NCBI GenBank assembly: GCA_023391375.1
Contig: JAEWBB010000021.1
Location: 62,001-126,000, forward strand
Origin: Pseudomonadota bacterium
GTDB lineage: Bacteria > Pseudomonadota > Alphaproteobacteria > Sphingomonadales > Sphingomonadaceae
Direction of reading: 5' to 3'
Length of the DNA stretch: 64,000 nt
The notes beneath the pieces are model-generated. The model made no database searches and was not told where the DNA came from. It saw only the letters and a program-made list of their open reading frames with translations. Below, one piece after another: positions 16,251-24,521 of this stretch (its first letter is position 1; every line of letters starts with the position of its first letter). A program made the translations under genes and the position numbers.

Positions 16251-17198
16251 ATGACCCTGACCGTCGCCGTGCAGATGGACCCGCTGGAATCGATCGCCAT
16301 CGCGGGCGATTCCACCTTCGCGCTGATGCTGGAGGCGCAGGCGCGCGGCCACCACCTGCTGCATTACCGCGCCGACCAGCTGTCCTACGAGGACGGACGC
16401 GTGTTGGCGATTGCGCGGCCAGTCACGGTCCGCGCCAGCGAGGGCGACCATTTCGACGCCGGCGAGGCGCAGCGAATCGACCTTGGCAAGGATACGGACG
16501 TTGTCCTGATGCGACAGGACCCGCCGTTCGACATCGGGTATATCACGGCGACCTATCTGCTCGAGCGGGTCGCTCGAGAGACCTTGGTGGTGAACGATCC
16601 GCGCAGCGTCCGCGATGCGCCTGAGAAGCTGTTCGTTCTCGATTTCGCGCAATTCATGCCGCCGACGCTAATCAGCCGCGACCGAGACGAAATTCGCGCG
16701 TTCCACGCCCGGCACGGCGACATCGTCATCAAGCCGCTGCACGGCAAGGCGGGCGAAGGTGTGTTCAAGGTCGGCAAGGACGGTTCCAACCTGAATGCGC
16801 TGGTCGAATTATTTGCGGGACTCGGCCGCGAGCCGTTCATCGCCCAGGCCTTCCTCCCCGCGGTCAGCGAGGGCGACAAGCGCATCGTCCTGATTGACGG
16901 CGAGGTCGCCGGCGCGATCAACCGCATACCCGGCAAAGGGGAGTTCCGCTCCAACCTGGCCGCCGGAGGGAGTGCCGCCGCCACCGAGCTGACGCCGCGC
17001 GAACGGGAGATTTGCGACGCGCTGGGCCCGGATCTCAAGGCGCGCGGCCTTGTCTTCGTCGGAATCGACGTGATCGGCGGGCACCTCACCGAAATCAACG
17101 TCACGTCGCCCACCGGCATCGTCGCGATCGACCGCTTCAACGGCACCGACACGCCGGCACTGTTCTGGGACGTTGTCGAGAAAAAGGTCGCCGCGTGA
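16251..17198 (+). CDS. gshB: Glutathione synthetase
   Basis: ATP-grasp ligase joining gamma-glutamylcysteine and glycine to make glutathione. The 315-residue protein begins M-T-L-T-V-A-V-Q-M-D-P and shows the prokaryotic GshB features: the M-R-Q-D-P-P-F-D segment, the ATP-grasp K-P-L-H-G-K-A-G-E-G loop, and the C-terminal E-I-N-V-T-S-P-T-G motif binding Mg-ATP. The longer GTG start at 16215 would add 12 residues lacking conservation. The dedA gene overlaps its stop by GTGA. Together with gor at 29 kb this supplies the glutathione cycle. Confidence 0.97.
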   Translation: MTLTVAVQMDPLESIAIAGDSTFALMLEAQARGHHLLHYRADQLSYEDGRVLAIARPVTVRASEGDHFDAGEAQRIDLGKDTDVVLMRQDPPFDIGYITATYLLERVARETLVVNDPRSVRDAPEKLFVLDFAQFMPPTLISRDRDEIRAFHARHGDIVIKPLHGKAGEGVFKVGKDGSNLNALVELFAGLGREPFIAQAFLPAVSEGDKRIVLIDGEVAGAINRIPGKGEFRSNLAAGGSAAATELTPREREICDALGPDLKARGLVFVGIDVIGGHLTEINVTSPTGIVAIDRFNGTDTPALFWDVVEKKVAA

Positions 17199-17833
17199 AC
17201 GACTGGATCGTCAAACTGATCGAGCAGTCGTCCTACCTCGGTGTCGGCTTCCTGATGTTCCTCGAAACGGTGTTCCCACCGATCCCGTCGGAAATCATCA
17301 TGTCGGTGTCGGGTCTCGCCGCGGCGCGCGGCAAGCTCGACCTCGGCGGCGCGATCGCCGCGGGGACCGCCGGCGCGATGCTGGGCAACGTCTTCTGGTA
17401 CCTGGCCGCGCGGGCGCTCGGCATCCAGCGCCTCAAGCCAATCATTTTCCGCTGGGGCCGCTGGCTGACGCTGACCTGGGGCGAAGTGCGCCGCGCCGAG
17501 GGCTGGTTCGCCGCTCACGGCACCGCCTTCGTCTGCCTCGGGCGGATGATCCCGACCGTTCGGAGCTTGGTGTCGATCCCGGCCGGCTTGCTCAAGATGC
17601 GCTTCCGCACCTTCATGATCGCGTCGACCATCGGCACCGCCGGCTGGACGGCGGCGCTGGCCTACGCCGGCTTCAAGATGGGCGAGCGCTATTCGCAGAT
17701 CGACGCCTGGGTCGGCCCGTTCTCGACGGCCGTGCTGGTCGTCCTCGGCCTCGGCTACGTCTACCGGGTCATCGCGCATCGCGGCCACGACCCGCACGAG
17801 GGCGACGACACCCCCAACCTGCCGTTGCTCTGA
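17195..17833 (+). CDS. DedA family membrane protein
   Basis: A 212-residue polytopic inner-membrane protein of the DedA/VTT family, which includes undecaprenyl-phosphate and lipid transporters and supports membrane potential. Visible features: a re-entrant helix region with E-T-V-F-P-P-I-P-S-E at residues 24-33, hydrophobic helices around 50-75, 135-160 and 175-200, and the conserved G-R-x-x-P-x-x-R-S-L-V-S-I-P-A-G-L motif near 112-130. GTG 17195 overlaps the gshB stop. The exact substrate is not readable. It ends two bases from the convergent xerC. Confidence 0.92.
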   Translation: MNDWIVKLIEQSSYLGVGFLMFLETVFPPIPSEIIMSVSGLAAARGKLDLGGAIAAGTAGAMLGNVFWYLAARALGIQRLKPIIFRWGRWLTLTWGEVRRAEGWFAAHGTAFVCLGRMIPTVRSLVSIPAGLLKMRFRTFMIASTIGTAGWTAALAYAGFKMGERYSQIDAWVGPFSTAVLVVLGLGYVYRVIAHRGHDPHEGDDTPNLPLL

Positions 17834-17835
17834 GG

Positions 17836-18768
17836 TCAGGCGCGCGGGTGCGCGTGGCGGTAGACGTCGAGCAGCCGTGCGGCATCGACCTCCGTGTAAA
17901 TCTGCGTCGAACTGAGGCTGGCGTGGCCCAACAACTCCTGCAGCGAGCGCAGGTCCGCACCACCGGCGAGCAAATGCGTCGCGAAGCTGTGTCGGAGGGC
18001 ATGCGGAGTCAGGCTTTCGGCGAGGCCCAGGCGCCGCCTGGCGTGCCGCACCGCGCGGCGAACCACGTCGGCACTAAGGGGGCCGCCCCGAGCGCCGACG
18101 AACAACGGCTTGTCGCCTGACAAAGGCCAGGGGCACTGGCGCTCGTATTCGGCCAGGGCTTCCCGCACGGCGTCGACCAGCGGGACGATCCGCGTCTTGC
18201 CGCGCTTGCCGGTCACCCGGATCGCCTGGCCCGCGGGCAGCATCGAGGCCTTGAGCCCCAGCGCTTCGCTGATCCGCAGGCCGGCCCCGTAGAGCAGGAG
18301 AAGTAACGCCAGGTCGCGCGCGCCGATCCACGGCTGGCTGGCCAGTTCACCGGCCTCGGCGGCGAGATTGGTCGCGTCATCCGGGCTCACGGGGCGCGGC
18401 AGGGTGCGCGGACGCTTCGGGCTTCGCGTCCGGGGCAGTTGCGGCTCGTTGCCCGCGCTCTCCGCCGCATAGGTCAAAAAGGCACGTACGGCCGACATCT
18501 CGCGCGATGCCGACGAGGCTCCGAGCCCGCCCATCCGGCGATCGGACAGGAAAGCGCGCAAATCCGCTGCGTGAAGATTGAGCAGGCCGAAACGGCCCAA
18601 ATGTTCGCCGCGATGCCGTTCGAGGAACTCGATCAGTCGATGCGCCGTCGCGACATAGGCGCGCACAGTGTGCGGACTGCGGCGACGGTCGAAGGCGAGA
18701 TGCTTGCCCCATTGCACGGCCAGCGCGCGCGGCGGCGAATGCTCCTCGTCTAGCCGTTCAGTGTCCAC
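17836..18768 (-). CDS. xerC: Tyrosine recombinase XerC
   Basis: Site-specific recombinase resolving chromosome dimers at dif with XerD. The 310-residue protein has an N-terminal SAM-like core-binding domain (residues 15-105) and a catalytic domain with the tyrosine recombinase residues: Arg in G-A-G-L-R-I-S-E, His-x-x-Arg in H-A-L-R-H-S-F, His in L-G-H-A-S-L and the nucleophile Tyr in T-Q-I-Y-T-E-V. It overlaps the upstream DUF484 gene by 19 bases. A DUF484 neighbour is the typical setting of xerC in proteobacteria, arguing for the housekeeping enzyme and against a phage integrase. Confidence 0.92.
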   Translation of the reverse strand: MDTERLDEEHSPPRALAVQWGKHLAFDRRRSPHTVRAYVATAHRLIEFLERHRGEHLGRFGLLNLHAADLRAFLSDRRMGGLGASSASREMSAVRAFLTYAAESAGNEPQLPRTRSPKRPRTLPRPVSPDDATNLAAEAGELASQPWIGARDLALLLLLYGAGLRISEALGLKASMLPAGQAIRVTGKRGKTRIVPLVDAVREALAEYERQCPWPLSGDKPLFVGARGGPLSADVVRRAVRHARRRLGLAESLTPHALRHSFATHLLAGGADLRSLQELLGHASLSSTQIYTEVDAARLLDVYRHAHPRA

Positions 18769-19307
18769 CGGCGGATGATAGCGGCAAGCGAGGCGCCAAG
18801 GAACTCGAGCAATTGGGCGCCGTGGCGATCGCCCATCGGCGCCGGCGAGCGCTGCCCGAGCAAGAGCACGCCCCGCACATGCTGGGCATCGATCGCGACC
18901 AGGGCCTGGCCGCGCAGGTGAGCGGCTTCCCGTCCGAACAACGGGTGTCCGTGCCCGGTCGATTCGATGAATACCGGATCGCCTTGCGGGATGGCCCGAC
19001 CGATCAATGCCGGTTCCAGCCGCTCGACGCCACGGGCATCGGCTCGAAAGCCTTTGCCATTCACGTCAAGCGCCAGCGCGACTGCATCGATCCCGAGCAC
19101 GTCGGGCCAATCCTTGGTCACGCAGTCGAGCAATTCGGACAGCGAATCCGCCTGGACCGCCATCAACACGGCGCCGTGGATGGCGGCGACAGTGCCCGAA
19201 TGGCCGCGCGCGAAGGCGATCAGGTCGGCGTTCGCGCTTTCGGCCGCGCCGAGCTGACGCCGCAGCGAGGCGACGGCCTGCTCTTCGAACTGGATCAGGG
19301 TTCCCAT
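18750..19307 (-). CDS. DUF484 family protein (GAF-like)
   Basis: A 185-residue cytoplasmic protein of the DUF484 family, with an N-terminal helix (residues 5-30, rich in Gln and Ala) and a GAF-like C-terminal domain (residues 40-180) ending G-A-Q-L-L-E-F-L-G-A-S-L-A-A-I-I-R-R-W. Its molecular role is unknown; the gene is widely linked to xerC. It overlaps xerC by 19 bases, so both should be expressed together. A CTAG-containing -10-like sequence sits seven bases upstream of the ATG but no good -35 accompanies it. Confidence 0.85.
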   Translation of the reverse strand: MGTLIQFEEQAVASLRRQLGAAESANADLIAFARGHSGTVAAIHGAVLMAVQADSLSELLDCVTKDWPDVLGIDAVALALDVNGKGFRADARGVERLEPALIGRAIPQGDPVFIESTGHGHPLFGREAAHLRGQALVAIDAQHVRGVLLLGQRSPAPMGDRHGAQLLEFLGASLAAIIRRWTLNG

Positions 19308-19364
19308 GGCGCCATTGCTAGCGCGACAGGGTTAATTCAACGTCGACGCGGCGTTGAGATTTCG

Positions 19365-20018
19365 TCAGCCAATTTTCTGGCCGGTGGCTTCCCAGTCCTT
19401 GAGGAACGCCGCGATCCCGTTGTCGGTCAGCGGATGCTTGAACAACTGCCAGATGACGGACGGCGGCGCGGTCATCACGTCAGCGCCGATCTTGGCCGAT
19501 TCGAGGATGTGGGCCGGGCTGCGAACGCTGGCGACCAGGATTTCCGTCGCGAAGTCATAATTGTCGTAGATCATCCGGATATCGCTGATCAGGTCCATGC
19601 CCTGCTGTCCGATATCGTCGAGCCGGCCGACGAACGGCGAGATGAAGCTGGCACCGGCCTTGGCTGCCAGAAGCGCCTGGTTAGCCGAGAAACACAGCGT
19701 GACGTTGACCATCGTCCCGTCACCCGACAGCTTCTTGCAGGTCTTGAGGCCGTCGATGGTCAGCGGAACCTTGATGGCGATGTTGTCGCCGATCTTCCGC
19801 AGGACCTCGGCCTCTTTCATCATCCCGTCATGGTCGAGCGCGACCACTTCCGCCGAGACTGGGCCGTCGACGATGCCGGCGATTTCCGTCACCACTTCCT
19901 TGAAGTCGCGGCCCGATTTCTTGACCAGCGACGGGTTGGTGGTGACGCCGTCGAGCAGGCCGGTCGCGGCCAGTTCGCGAATGTCGTCGATTTCGGCGGT
20001 GTCGGCGAAGAATTTCAT
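19365..20018 (-). CDS. fsa: Fructose-6-phosphate aldolase/transaldolase-like (TalC/FSA type)
   Basis: A 217-residue single-domain TIM-barrel enzyme of the short transaldolase group, interconverting seven-carbon and three-carbon sugar phosphates or splitting fructose 6-phosphate. It starts M-K-F-F-A-D-T-A and has T-T-N-P-S near residues 26-30, the Schiff-base lysine K83 in I-A-I-K-V-P-L-T, and S-P-F-V-G-R-L-D-D. Sphingomonads often use this short form as their only transaldolase, so the in vivo reaction may be transaldolase. AAGGA is placed well upstream of the ATG. It is monocistronic here. Confidence 0.92.
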   Translation of the reverse strand: MKFFADTAEIDDIRELAATGLLDGVTTNPSLVKKSGRDFKEVVTEIAGIVDGPVSAEVVALDHDGMMKEAEVLRKIGDNIAIKVPLTIDGLKTCKKLSGDGTMVNVTLCFSANQALLAAKAGASFISPFVGRLDDIGQQGMDLISDIRMIYDNYDFATEILVASVRSPAHILESAKIGADVMTAPPSVIWQLFKHPLTDNGIAAFLKDWEATGQKIG

Positions 20019-20115
20019 CGGATGATTGTCCTTACGGCAGGGCGGGAATTTGCCCCGGCATAGACCTTCGGGCCATCAAGGTCACCCGATTCGCGCCAAA
20101 AAAGGCAGGCTCACG

Positions 20116-20883
20116 ATGACCGAACTGGTGAAGGTCGAACGCATCCACGACGGCGCCGTCATGGCGATCACGCTGGCCCGTCCGGCGCAGCGCAATGCCA
20201 TTACCGTCGCCATGTACGCGGCCATGGCGGACGCGGTGGAAGCGGCCAATGCGGACGCAAAGGTCCGGCTTGTGACCATCGAAGGCGAAGGCCGGGACTT
20301 CACCGCCGGCAACGACCTTGCGGACTTCCTGCAGGCGATGCCGGCACCCGGTTCGGGGGACATTCCCGTGTGGCGCCTGCTTCGCGCGCTGGCCAACAAC
20401 GAAAAGCCCCTGATCGCTTCGGTGCAGGGCAATGCGGTGGGGATCGGCACGACTCTCCTGCTCCACTGCGATTTCGTCCTCGCCGAAGATGGCTGCCGGA
20501 TGGTGATGCCGTTCGTCGACCTCGGCCTCGTTCCCGAAGCCGCCAGTTCACTGCTCTTGCCGCAAATCGCCGGCAGGCGTGCAGCGGCCCGCGCATTGTT
20601 GCTCGGCGAGTCGTTCGGCGCGCGGGAAGCGCAGGAAATGGGCATCGCCAGTCACGTCATCGCGCAAGGTGATCTCGCCGCGGCGCGCGATGCCCTGGTC
20701 GCCGCCCTGCTCGCCAAACCCGCGCAGGCGCTGCAGTTGACCCAGTCACTCCTGCGCCGATCGAATCGTGCAGAAGTGCTGGAACGGATGGAGTTGGAAA
20801 ACGGCCACTTCGCCGAACGGCTGGCGTCCGATGAAGTGAGACAGGCGATCGCGATGTTCTTCGCCGCTCGGGCGAAGGCCTAG
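20116..20883 (+). CDS. Enoyl-CoA hydratase/isomerase family protein
   Basis: A 255-residue crotonase-fold enzyme acting on acyl-CoA thioesters. The oxyanion-hole segments are seen at F-T-A-G-N-D-L and G-N-A-V-G-I-G-T-T-L-L-L-H-C-D, and one catalytic-type glutamate lies in L-G-L-V-P-E-A-A-S-S; the second glutamate of true hydratases is not obvious, so an isomerase role (delta3-delta2-enoyl-CoA or PaaG-like) is possible. ATG 20116 begins the conserved part; the longer frame upstream spans the intergenic region. It shares a four-base CTAG stop overlap with the convergent TadE gene. Confidence 0.88.
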   Translation: MTELVKVERIHDGAVMAITLARPAQRNAITVAMYAAMADAVEAANADAKVRLVTIEGEGRDFTAGNDLADFLQAMPAPGSGDIPVWRLLRALANNEKPLIASVQGNAVGIGTTLLLHCDFVLAEDGCRMVMPFVDLGLVPEAASSLLLPQIAGRRAAARALLLGESFGAREAQEMGIASHVIAQGDLAAARDALVAALLAKPAQALQLTQSLLRRSNRAEVLERMELENGHFAERLASDEVRQAIAMFFAARAKA

Positions 20884-21281
20884 CTTTCCGACTTCCACAC
20901 CCGCTTGGACCGCGACACACTGATCGTCGGGCCGGGCACGATCAGAAGGTCGGTCTTCTGCGTGTAGGTGACCTTCAGGTCGAGATAGTCGGCGCCATCG
21001 GCGGTGCCCGAGACCGGGGTCGGAATGTTGAAGGTTCCGGGGCCGATACCGTAGACGGCCTGTGTCATCCGGCTGGTGATCGTGGAGTCGCTCGGCACCG
21101 GCCACAGCGTCGCCATCCGGGCGCCCTCACCCAGCGAGTGCTGGATACCGGACATGGCGCGGAAGACGAGGCCCGCCTGGACGATCATCCACAGCATCAT
21201 TATGAGGATCGGGAAGGCGAACGCCATCTCGATCACGGCCGCGCCGCCCTCGTCGCGGCGAAGAGTGCGGAATTTCTTCAT
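20880..21281 (-). CDS. TadE-family pilus minor subunit (copy 2)
   Basis: A 133-residue pseudopilin of the Flp/Tad pilus type. The N-terminus has a basic segment R-R-D-E-G-G-A-A-V-I-E-M-A-F-A-F-P-I-L: a prepilin peptidase (TadV) site G/AAVIE with the glutamate at +5, then a hydrophobic helix (residues 17-45). The rest is a small periplasmic domain with R-M-T-Q-A-V-Y. ATG 21281 overlaps the stop of the other TadE gene as ATGA. It is last of a TadG-TadE-TadE operon; no secretion ATPase or platform protein is nearby. Confidence 0.85.
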   Translation of the reverse strand: MKKFRTLRRDEGGAAVIEMAFAFPILIMMLWMIVQAGLVFRAMSGIQHSLGEGARMATLWPVPSDSTITSRMTQAVYGIGPGTFNIPTPVSGTADGADYLDLKVTYTQKTDLLIVPGPTISVSRSKRVWKSES

Positions 21282-21760
21282 ACGACGCGCACCCCCGCGG
21301 TAGCCGAAAGGTGATATTTGCCGTCGGCCGCGGTCCCGAAATGCAGCGGGAACATCGGCGTGTAGGTGTCCTCGACCTTGGTCGTGATATAGCGGACTTC
21401 GGTTTGGCCACCGGTGCAATCCAGCGTCCAGGTGGTGTTGACGCCGTCGCAGGTCAGCTTGAACGTCACCGTCACATTGGTCGCCGTGATCGGGGCCGTC
21501 TTGCAGGTGGTGCCACTCACACCGTTGTACTGGCAAACCGCTTCGGTCTTGATGGTGTTGGACAGCGTGTCCTCGCCCGTCGTCTGGGCGACCTTCTCGA
21601 TTGCGCGCTGGGCGGCCTGTTCGAGTTGCAGCTTCTTGCCGTAGGCGATGCTGATATCGATCACGCCGATGGCCATCGTGGCCAGCACCGGCGCTGCCAT
21701 CGCCAGCTCGATGATGACGGCGCCGCGTTCGCTGCGGAGGAGTTTGGCGAGCTTCTTCAT
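21278..21760 (-). CDS. TadE-family pilus minor subunit (copy 1)
   Basis: A 160-residue pseudopilin with the Tad processing signature R-S-E-R-G-A-V-I-I-E-L-A-M-A-A-P-V-L (cleavage after the glycine) followed by a hydrophobic helix to about residue 42. The mature domain has three or four cysteines (C-Q-Y, T-T-C-K, L-T-C-D, L-D-C-T) that could pair as disulfides. Its ATG overlaps the TadG stop by one base (TAATG) and its stop overlaps the next TadE start, so the three genes are tightly coupled. It probably caps or primes a Flp pilus or pilus-like secretion fibre. Confidence 0.85.
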   Translation of the reverse strand: MKKLAKLLRSERGAVIIELAMAAPVLATMAIGVIDISIAYGKKLQLEQAAQRAIEKVAQTTGEDTLSNTIKTEAVCQYNGVSGTTCKTAPITATNVTVTFKLTCDGVNTTWTLDCTGGQTEVRYITTKVEDTYTPMFPLHFGTAADGKYHLSATAGVRVV

Positions 21761-23103
21761 TACGCCACCAACCGGACGCGGCGGCCGCCGCCGATGGCAT
21801 CGAGGCCCGTGGTGCCGCACTGGCTGGTCAGCTTCATCGCCGAGTTGCCGGTGAAGACCACGCGCTTGCTGACGATCTGGAGGCAGGCATAAACGCTGTT
21901 GCTGCCGCCCGAGTAGCTGAGGCCGCGGTTGCCCATGTAGACCGCGCCGGTGATGGAAGCACCGAGGTTGCCGTTGATCGTGTTCTGCGCACCGCCCCCG
22001 TCGGACGCACGGCGATCCTGGAAGATCGCGATGCCCTTGTAGGTTCCGGTCGTCGGCGCCGTGATGCTGAGCGTGCCACCGGTGATGTTCACGTTTCCCG
22101 TGTTGGCGGGGTCGGCTGTGTTTGTCAGGAACAGCGTGCAATTCGAGCAGCTGATCGACGAGCCGGTGCTGGTCATCTCCAGCGGACCGCTGTTGATGAC
22201 GTAGGAAACGCCATCCTGCAGCTTCAGCTGGCCCTGGACCTTGAGGCCTTCCTTGTTGTTGCCGGCACCGTCGAAGCACACCACGTCACCCGCGGTGTCC
22301 GCGTTCGCGCCGGTGGTCCGGTCCATCGGGTAGGACTGGTTCTTGGTCATGTCGATCGTGACATGCTTGGTGCAGGTCGGCGGCGATTTCCCGGCGAACG
22401 GATCGGCGACGGCCGGGCTGTTCGGGTCGTAATCGGTCACATGCCAACCGTTGGAATAGTTGACGCCGCCAACCGCCGCGAGCGATGCCGCGGTGACGTT
22501 GGAGCCCCCGCCCGAGTTGCCGCCGCCGTTGTTGCCATTGGTCGCCGCCGCCGTCGGGTTCGACGAGTTGGCCATCAGCGAACAGGTGCCGATATCGAGC
22601 GACGCACTGCCGGTGACGGTGATGCCGCTAACGCCGGAGCTGGTGTCGGTCGCAAGCACGCAGAATTCCGCCGCGCCCGGGACGCTCGCCGCCGTCGCGG
22701 TCGCCTTGATGGCCGGCGGCGACGAGAGGAAGACCGAGCTGAACGGCAGCGACTTGGACATCTGAAGCTGCACCTGGACGCGCTTTTCCTGGACGCCGCT
22801 GGTGCTGAGGAGAGTGACCTTGGGGTAACCCGTCGCGAGGCTAGTCGCGACATGGTAGTTGATCCCGAGGTCGTTCGTCACCGCCGTCTCGACGGCCGAG
22901 GTCGTATCCGTCTTGATCCGCGTGTAAACACCGGCCAGCGCCGCGGAATCCGCCGCCCGCTGCAGCTGGCGCTTCCACAACGCCCACTCGATCGTGTCTG
23001 TGGCAAGGCCGGCCGCGCCGATCAGCAGCGGCAGCGTCGCGCCCATGATGACCAGCACGTTGCCGCGCTTGTCATTCCACATTTTCTTGAACGGATTGAC
23101 CAT
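21760..23103 (-). CDS. TadG-like pilus assembly protein
   Basis: A 447-residue protein with an N-terminal segment K-R-G-N-V-L-V-I-M-G-A-T-L-P-L-L-I-G-A and one membrane helix (residues 12-35), typical of TadG, then Q-R-A-A-D-S-A-A-L-A-G, the family signature after the helix. The periplasmic part holds an Asn/Gly/Ser-rich linker (about residues 200-216) and a Thr/Ser/Gly-rich beta domain to the C-terminus; a von Willebrand A domain, common in TadG, was not recognised. Start ATG 23103 has GGGG nearby upstream. A longer frame to 23250 runs across the promoter region and is rejected. It faces the TelA gene across a 200-base divergent region. Confidence 0.85.
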   Translation of the reverse strand: MVNPFKKMWNDKRGNVLVIMGATLPLLIGAAGLATDTIEWALWKRQLQRAADSAALAGVYTRIKTDTTSAVETAVTNDLGINYHVATSLATGYPKVTLLSTSGVQEKRVQVQLQMSKSLPFSSVFLSSPPAIKATATAASVPGAAEFCVLATDTSSGVSGITVTGSASLDIGTCSLMANSSNPTAAATNGNNGGGNSGGGSNVTAASLAAVGGVNYSNGWHVTDYDPNSPAVADPFAGKSPPTCTKHVTIDMTKNQSYPMDRTTGANADTAGDVVCFDGAGNNKEGLKVQGQLKLQDGVSYVINSGPLEMTSTGSSISCSNCTLFLTNTADPANTGNVNITGGTLSITAPTTGTYKGIAIFQDRRASDGGGAQNTINGNLGASITGAVYMGNRGLSYSGGSNSVYACLQIVSKRVVFTGNSAMKLTSQCGTTGLDAIGGGRRVRLVA

Positions 23104-23202
23104 GGTCGTCCCCACGTGGATCGGTAATCCGGTCCGCTGTAGGCCGGTCACGGTAAGCAACTCGTTCCAAACCATGGTTGACGAAACCCTAACCGAGGCG
23201 CC

Positions 23203-23231
23203 TTGCAGCGCTTCCGTCTTATTCCTATAAT
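23203..23231 (+). promoter_or_regulatory. Near-consensus sigma70 promoter of the telA-like gene
   Basis: TTGCAG (23203-23208), exactly 17 bases, perfect TATAAT (23226-23231). In a region of about 66 percent GC this is striking and predicts strong constitutive transcription toward the TelA/XpaC-like pair. Confidence 0.75.
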
Positions 23232-23312
23232 ACACTAAAGGCGCTTGCACCCGCTTCGAACGGCGTTCAGGCTGGCGCGAGACAGACCCTTTTGGGAGTG
23301 AGAGTGACGTCC

Positions 23313-24521
23313 ATGGCGAGCGAGACCCCGACCACCACGACGACCAAGATCAAGCTGGAAGCGCCCGACGCGCTGCAGGCCGTGCCGGTGCACGAGGCCG
23401 CGGGCCTGGTGCCGTTGAAGGACGCCGAGACCAGCGCGCTCGACGACAAGGTCGCGCAGTTCGTCAACGAGCTGGCCGCGCTGGACAGCAACAGCCCTGA
23501 CTTCGGCAAGAAGGTGGACCAGCTGACCGCCATGGGCCGAAAGGAAATCGCGGAAGCCGCAGGCGCTTCGAACCGCTTCCTCGACCGGCCGGTCAAGGCG
23601 ATCGACAGCGACACGGGGATCGGCGCCGACCTGACCGAGCTTCGCCGGACGGTCGAGGCGCTCGACCCCAAGGAAGCGGGCAAGGGAATGACCACCCGCA
23701 AGTTCCTCGGGATCATTCCGTTCGGCAACAAGATCAACAATTACTTCGACAAGTATCGCAGCAGCCAAACCCACATCAGCGCCATCCTGACGCGCCTCGG
23801 CAACGGCAAGGACGAGCTGCTGATGGACAATGCCGCGATCGACACCGAGCGCGCGCAGCTGTGGAAGACAATGCACAAGCTCGAGCAGATGATCCACATC
23901 TCCAAGAGCCTCGATGCGCAACTGGAAGCCAAGGCCAACGAGCTCGACGCGACCGAGCCGGCCAAGTCGAAGGCGATCCGCGAGAGCGCGCTGTTCTACA
24001 CCCGCCAGCGCACGACCGATCTGCTGACGCAGATGGCGGTGACGGTGCAGGGCTACCTCGCCCTCGACCTGGTGAAGAAGAACAATGTCGAGCTGGTGAA
24101 GGGCGTCGACCGCGCCTCCACCACGACCGTCGCGGCGCTGCGGACCGCGGTGACCGTCGCCTCGGCCCTGTCAAACCAGAAGCTGGTGCTCGAGCAGGTG
24201 ACGGCGCTAAATACGACCACGGCGGGAATGATCGACACCACCGGCGAACTGCTCAAGCAGCAATCGGGCATCATCCACGAGCAGGCAGCCTCGTCGACCA
24301 TCCCGCTCGAGACTCTGCAACGCGCCTTTCAGAACATCTACGACACGATGGACTCGATCGACGAGTTCAAGATGAAGGCGCTGAGCAATATGAAGGCGAC
24401 CGTCGACACGCTCGGTAACGAGGTCGAGAAATCGCGCGGCTATATCGCCCGGGCCGAGGGCGTCGCCCAAAGCCGGATCGAGCAGACCAAGCCGGCGTTC
24501 GAGGCGATCGACGCCAAGTGA
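23313..24521 (+). CDS. Toxic anion resistance protein (TelA/KlaA family)
   Basis: About 402 residues, almost wholly alpha-helical, with long coiled coils and the TelA core from residue 40 to 400 (N-R-F-L-D-R-P, then F-G-N-K-I-N-N-Y-F, and the M-T-V-Q-G-Y-like M-A-V-T-V-Q-G-Y-L-A-L). TelA proteins were linked to tellurite resistance, but their chromosomal relatives have no clear biochemical role and may act in membrane or stress responses. No membrane helix is seen. ATG 23313 fits homologues; a GTG at 23304 with GGGAG five bases before it is an alternative. The following gene overlaps its stop by GTGA. Confidence 0.85.
   Translation: MASETPTTTTTKIKLEAPDALQAVPVHEAAGLVPLKDAETSALDDKVAQFVNELAALDSNSPDFGKKVDQLTAMGRKEIAEAAGASNRFLDRPVKAIDSDTGIGADLTELRRTVEALDPKEAGKGMTTRKFLGIIPFGNKINNYFDKYRSSQTHISAILTRLGNGKDELLMDNAAIDTERAQLWKTMHKLEQMIHISKSLDAQLEAKANELDATEPAKSKAIRESALFYTRQRTTDLLTQMAVTVQGYLALDLVKKNNVELVKGVDRASTTTVAALRTAVTVASALSNQKLVLEQVTALNTTTAGMIDTTGELLKQQSGIIHEQAASSTIPLETLQRAFQNIYDTMDSIDEFKMKALSNMKATVDTLGNEVEKSRGYIARAEGVAQSRIEQTKPAFEAIDAK

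Noticed and set aside
17836..18768. Tyrosine recombinase as a mark of an integrated element
   Set aside because: It is coupled to DUF484 in the normal housekeeping xerC setting, with no att repeats, tRNA or phage genes near.
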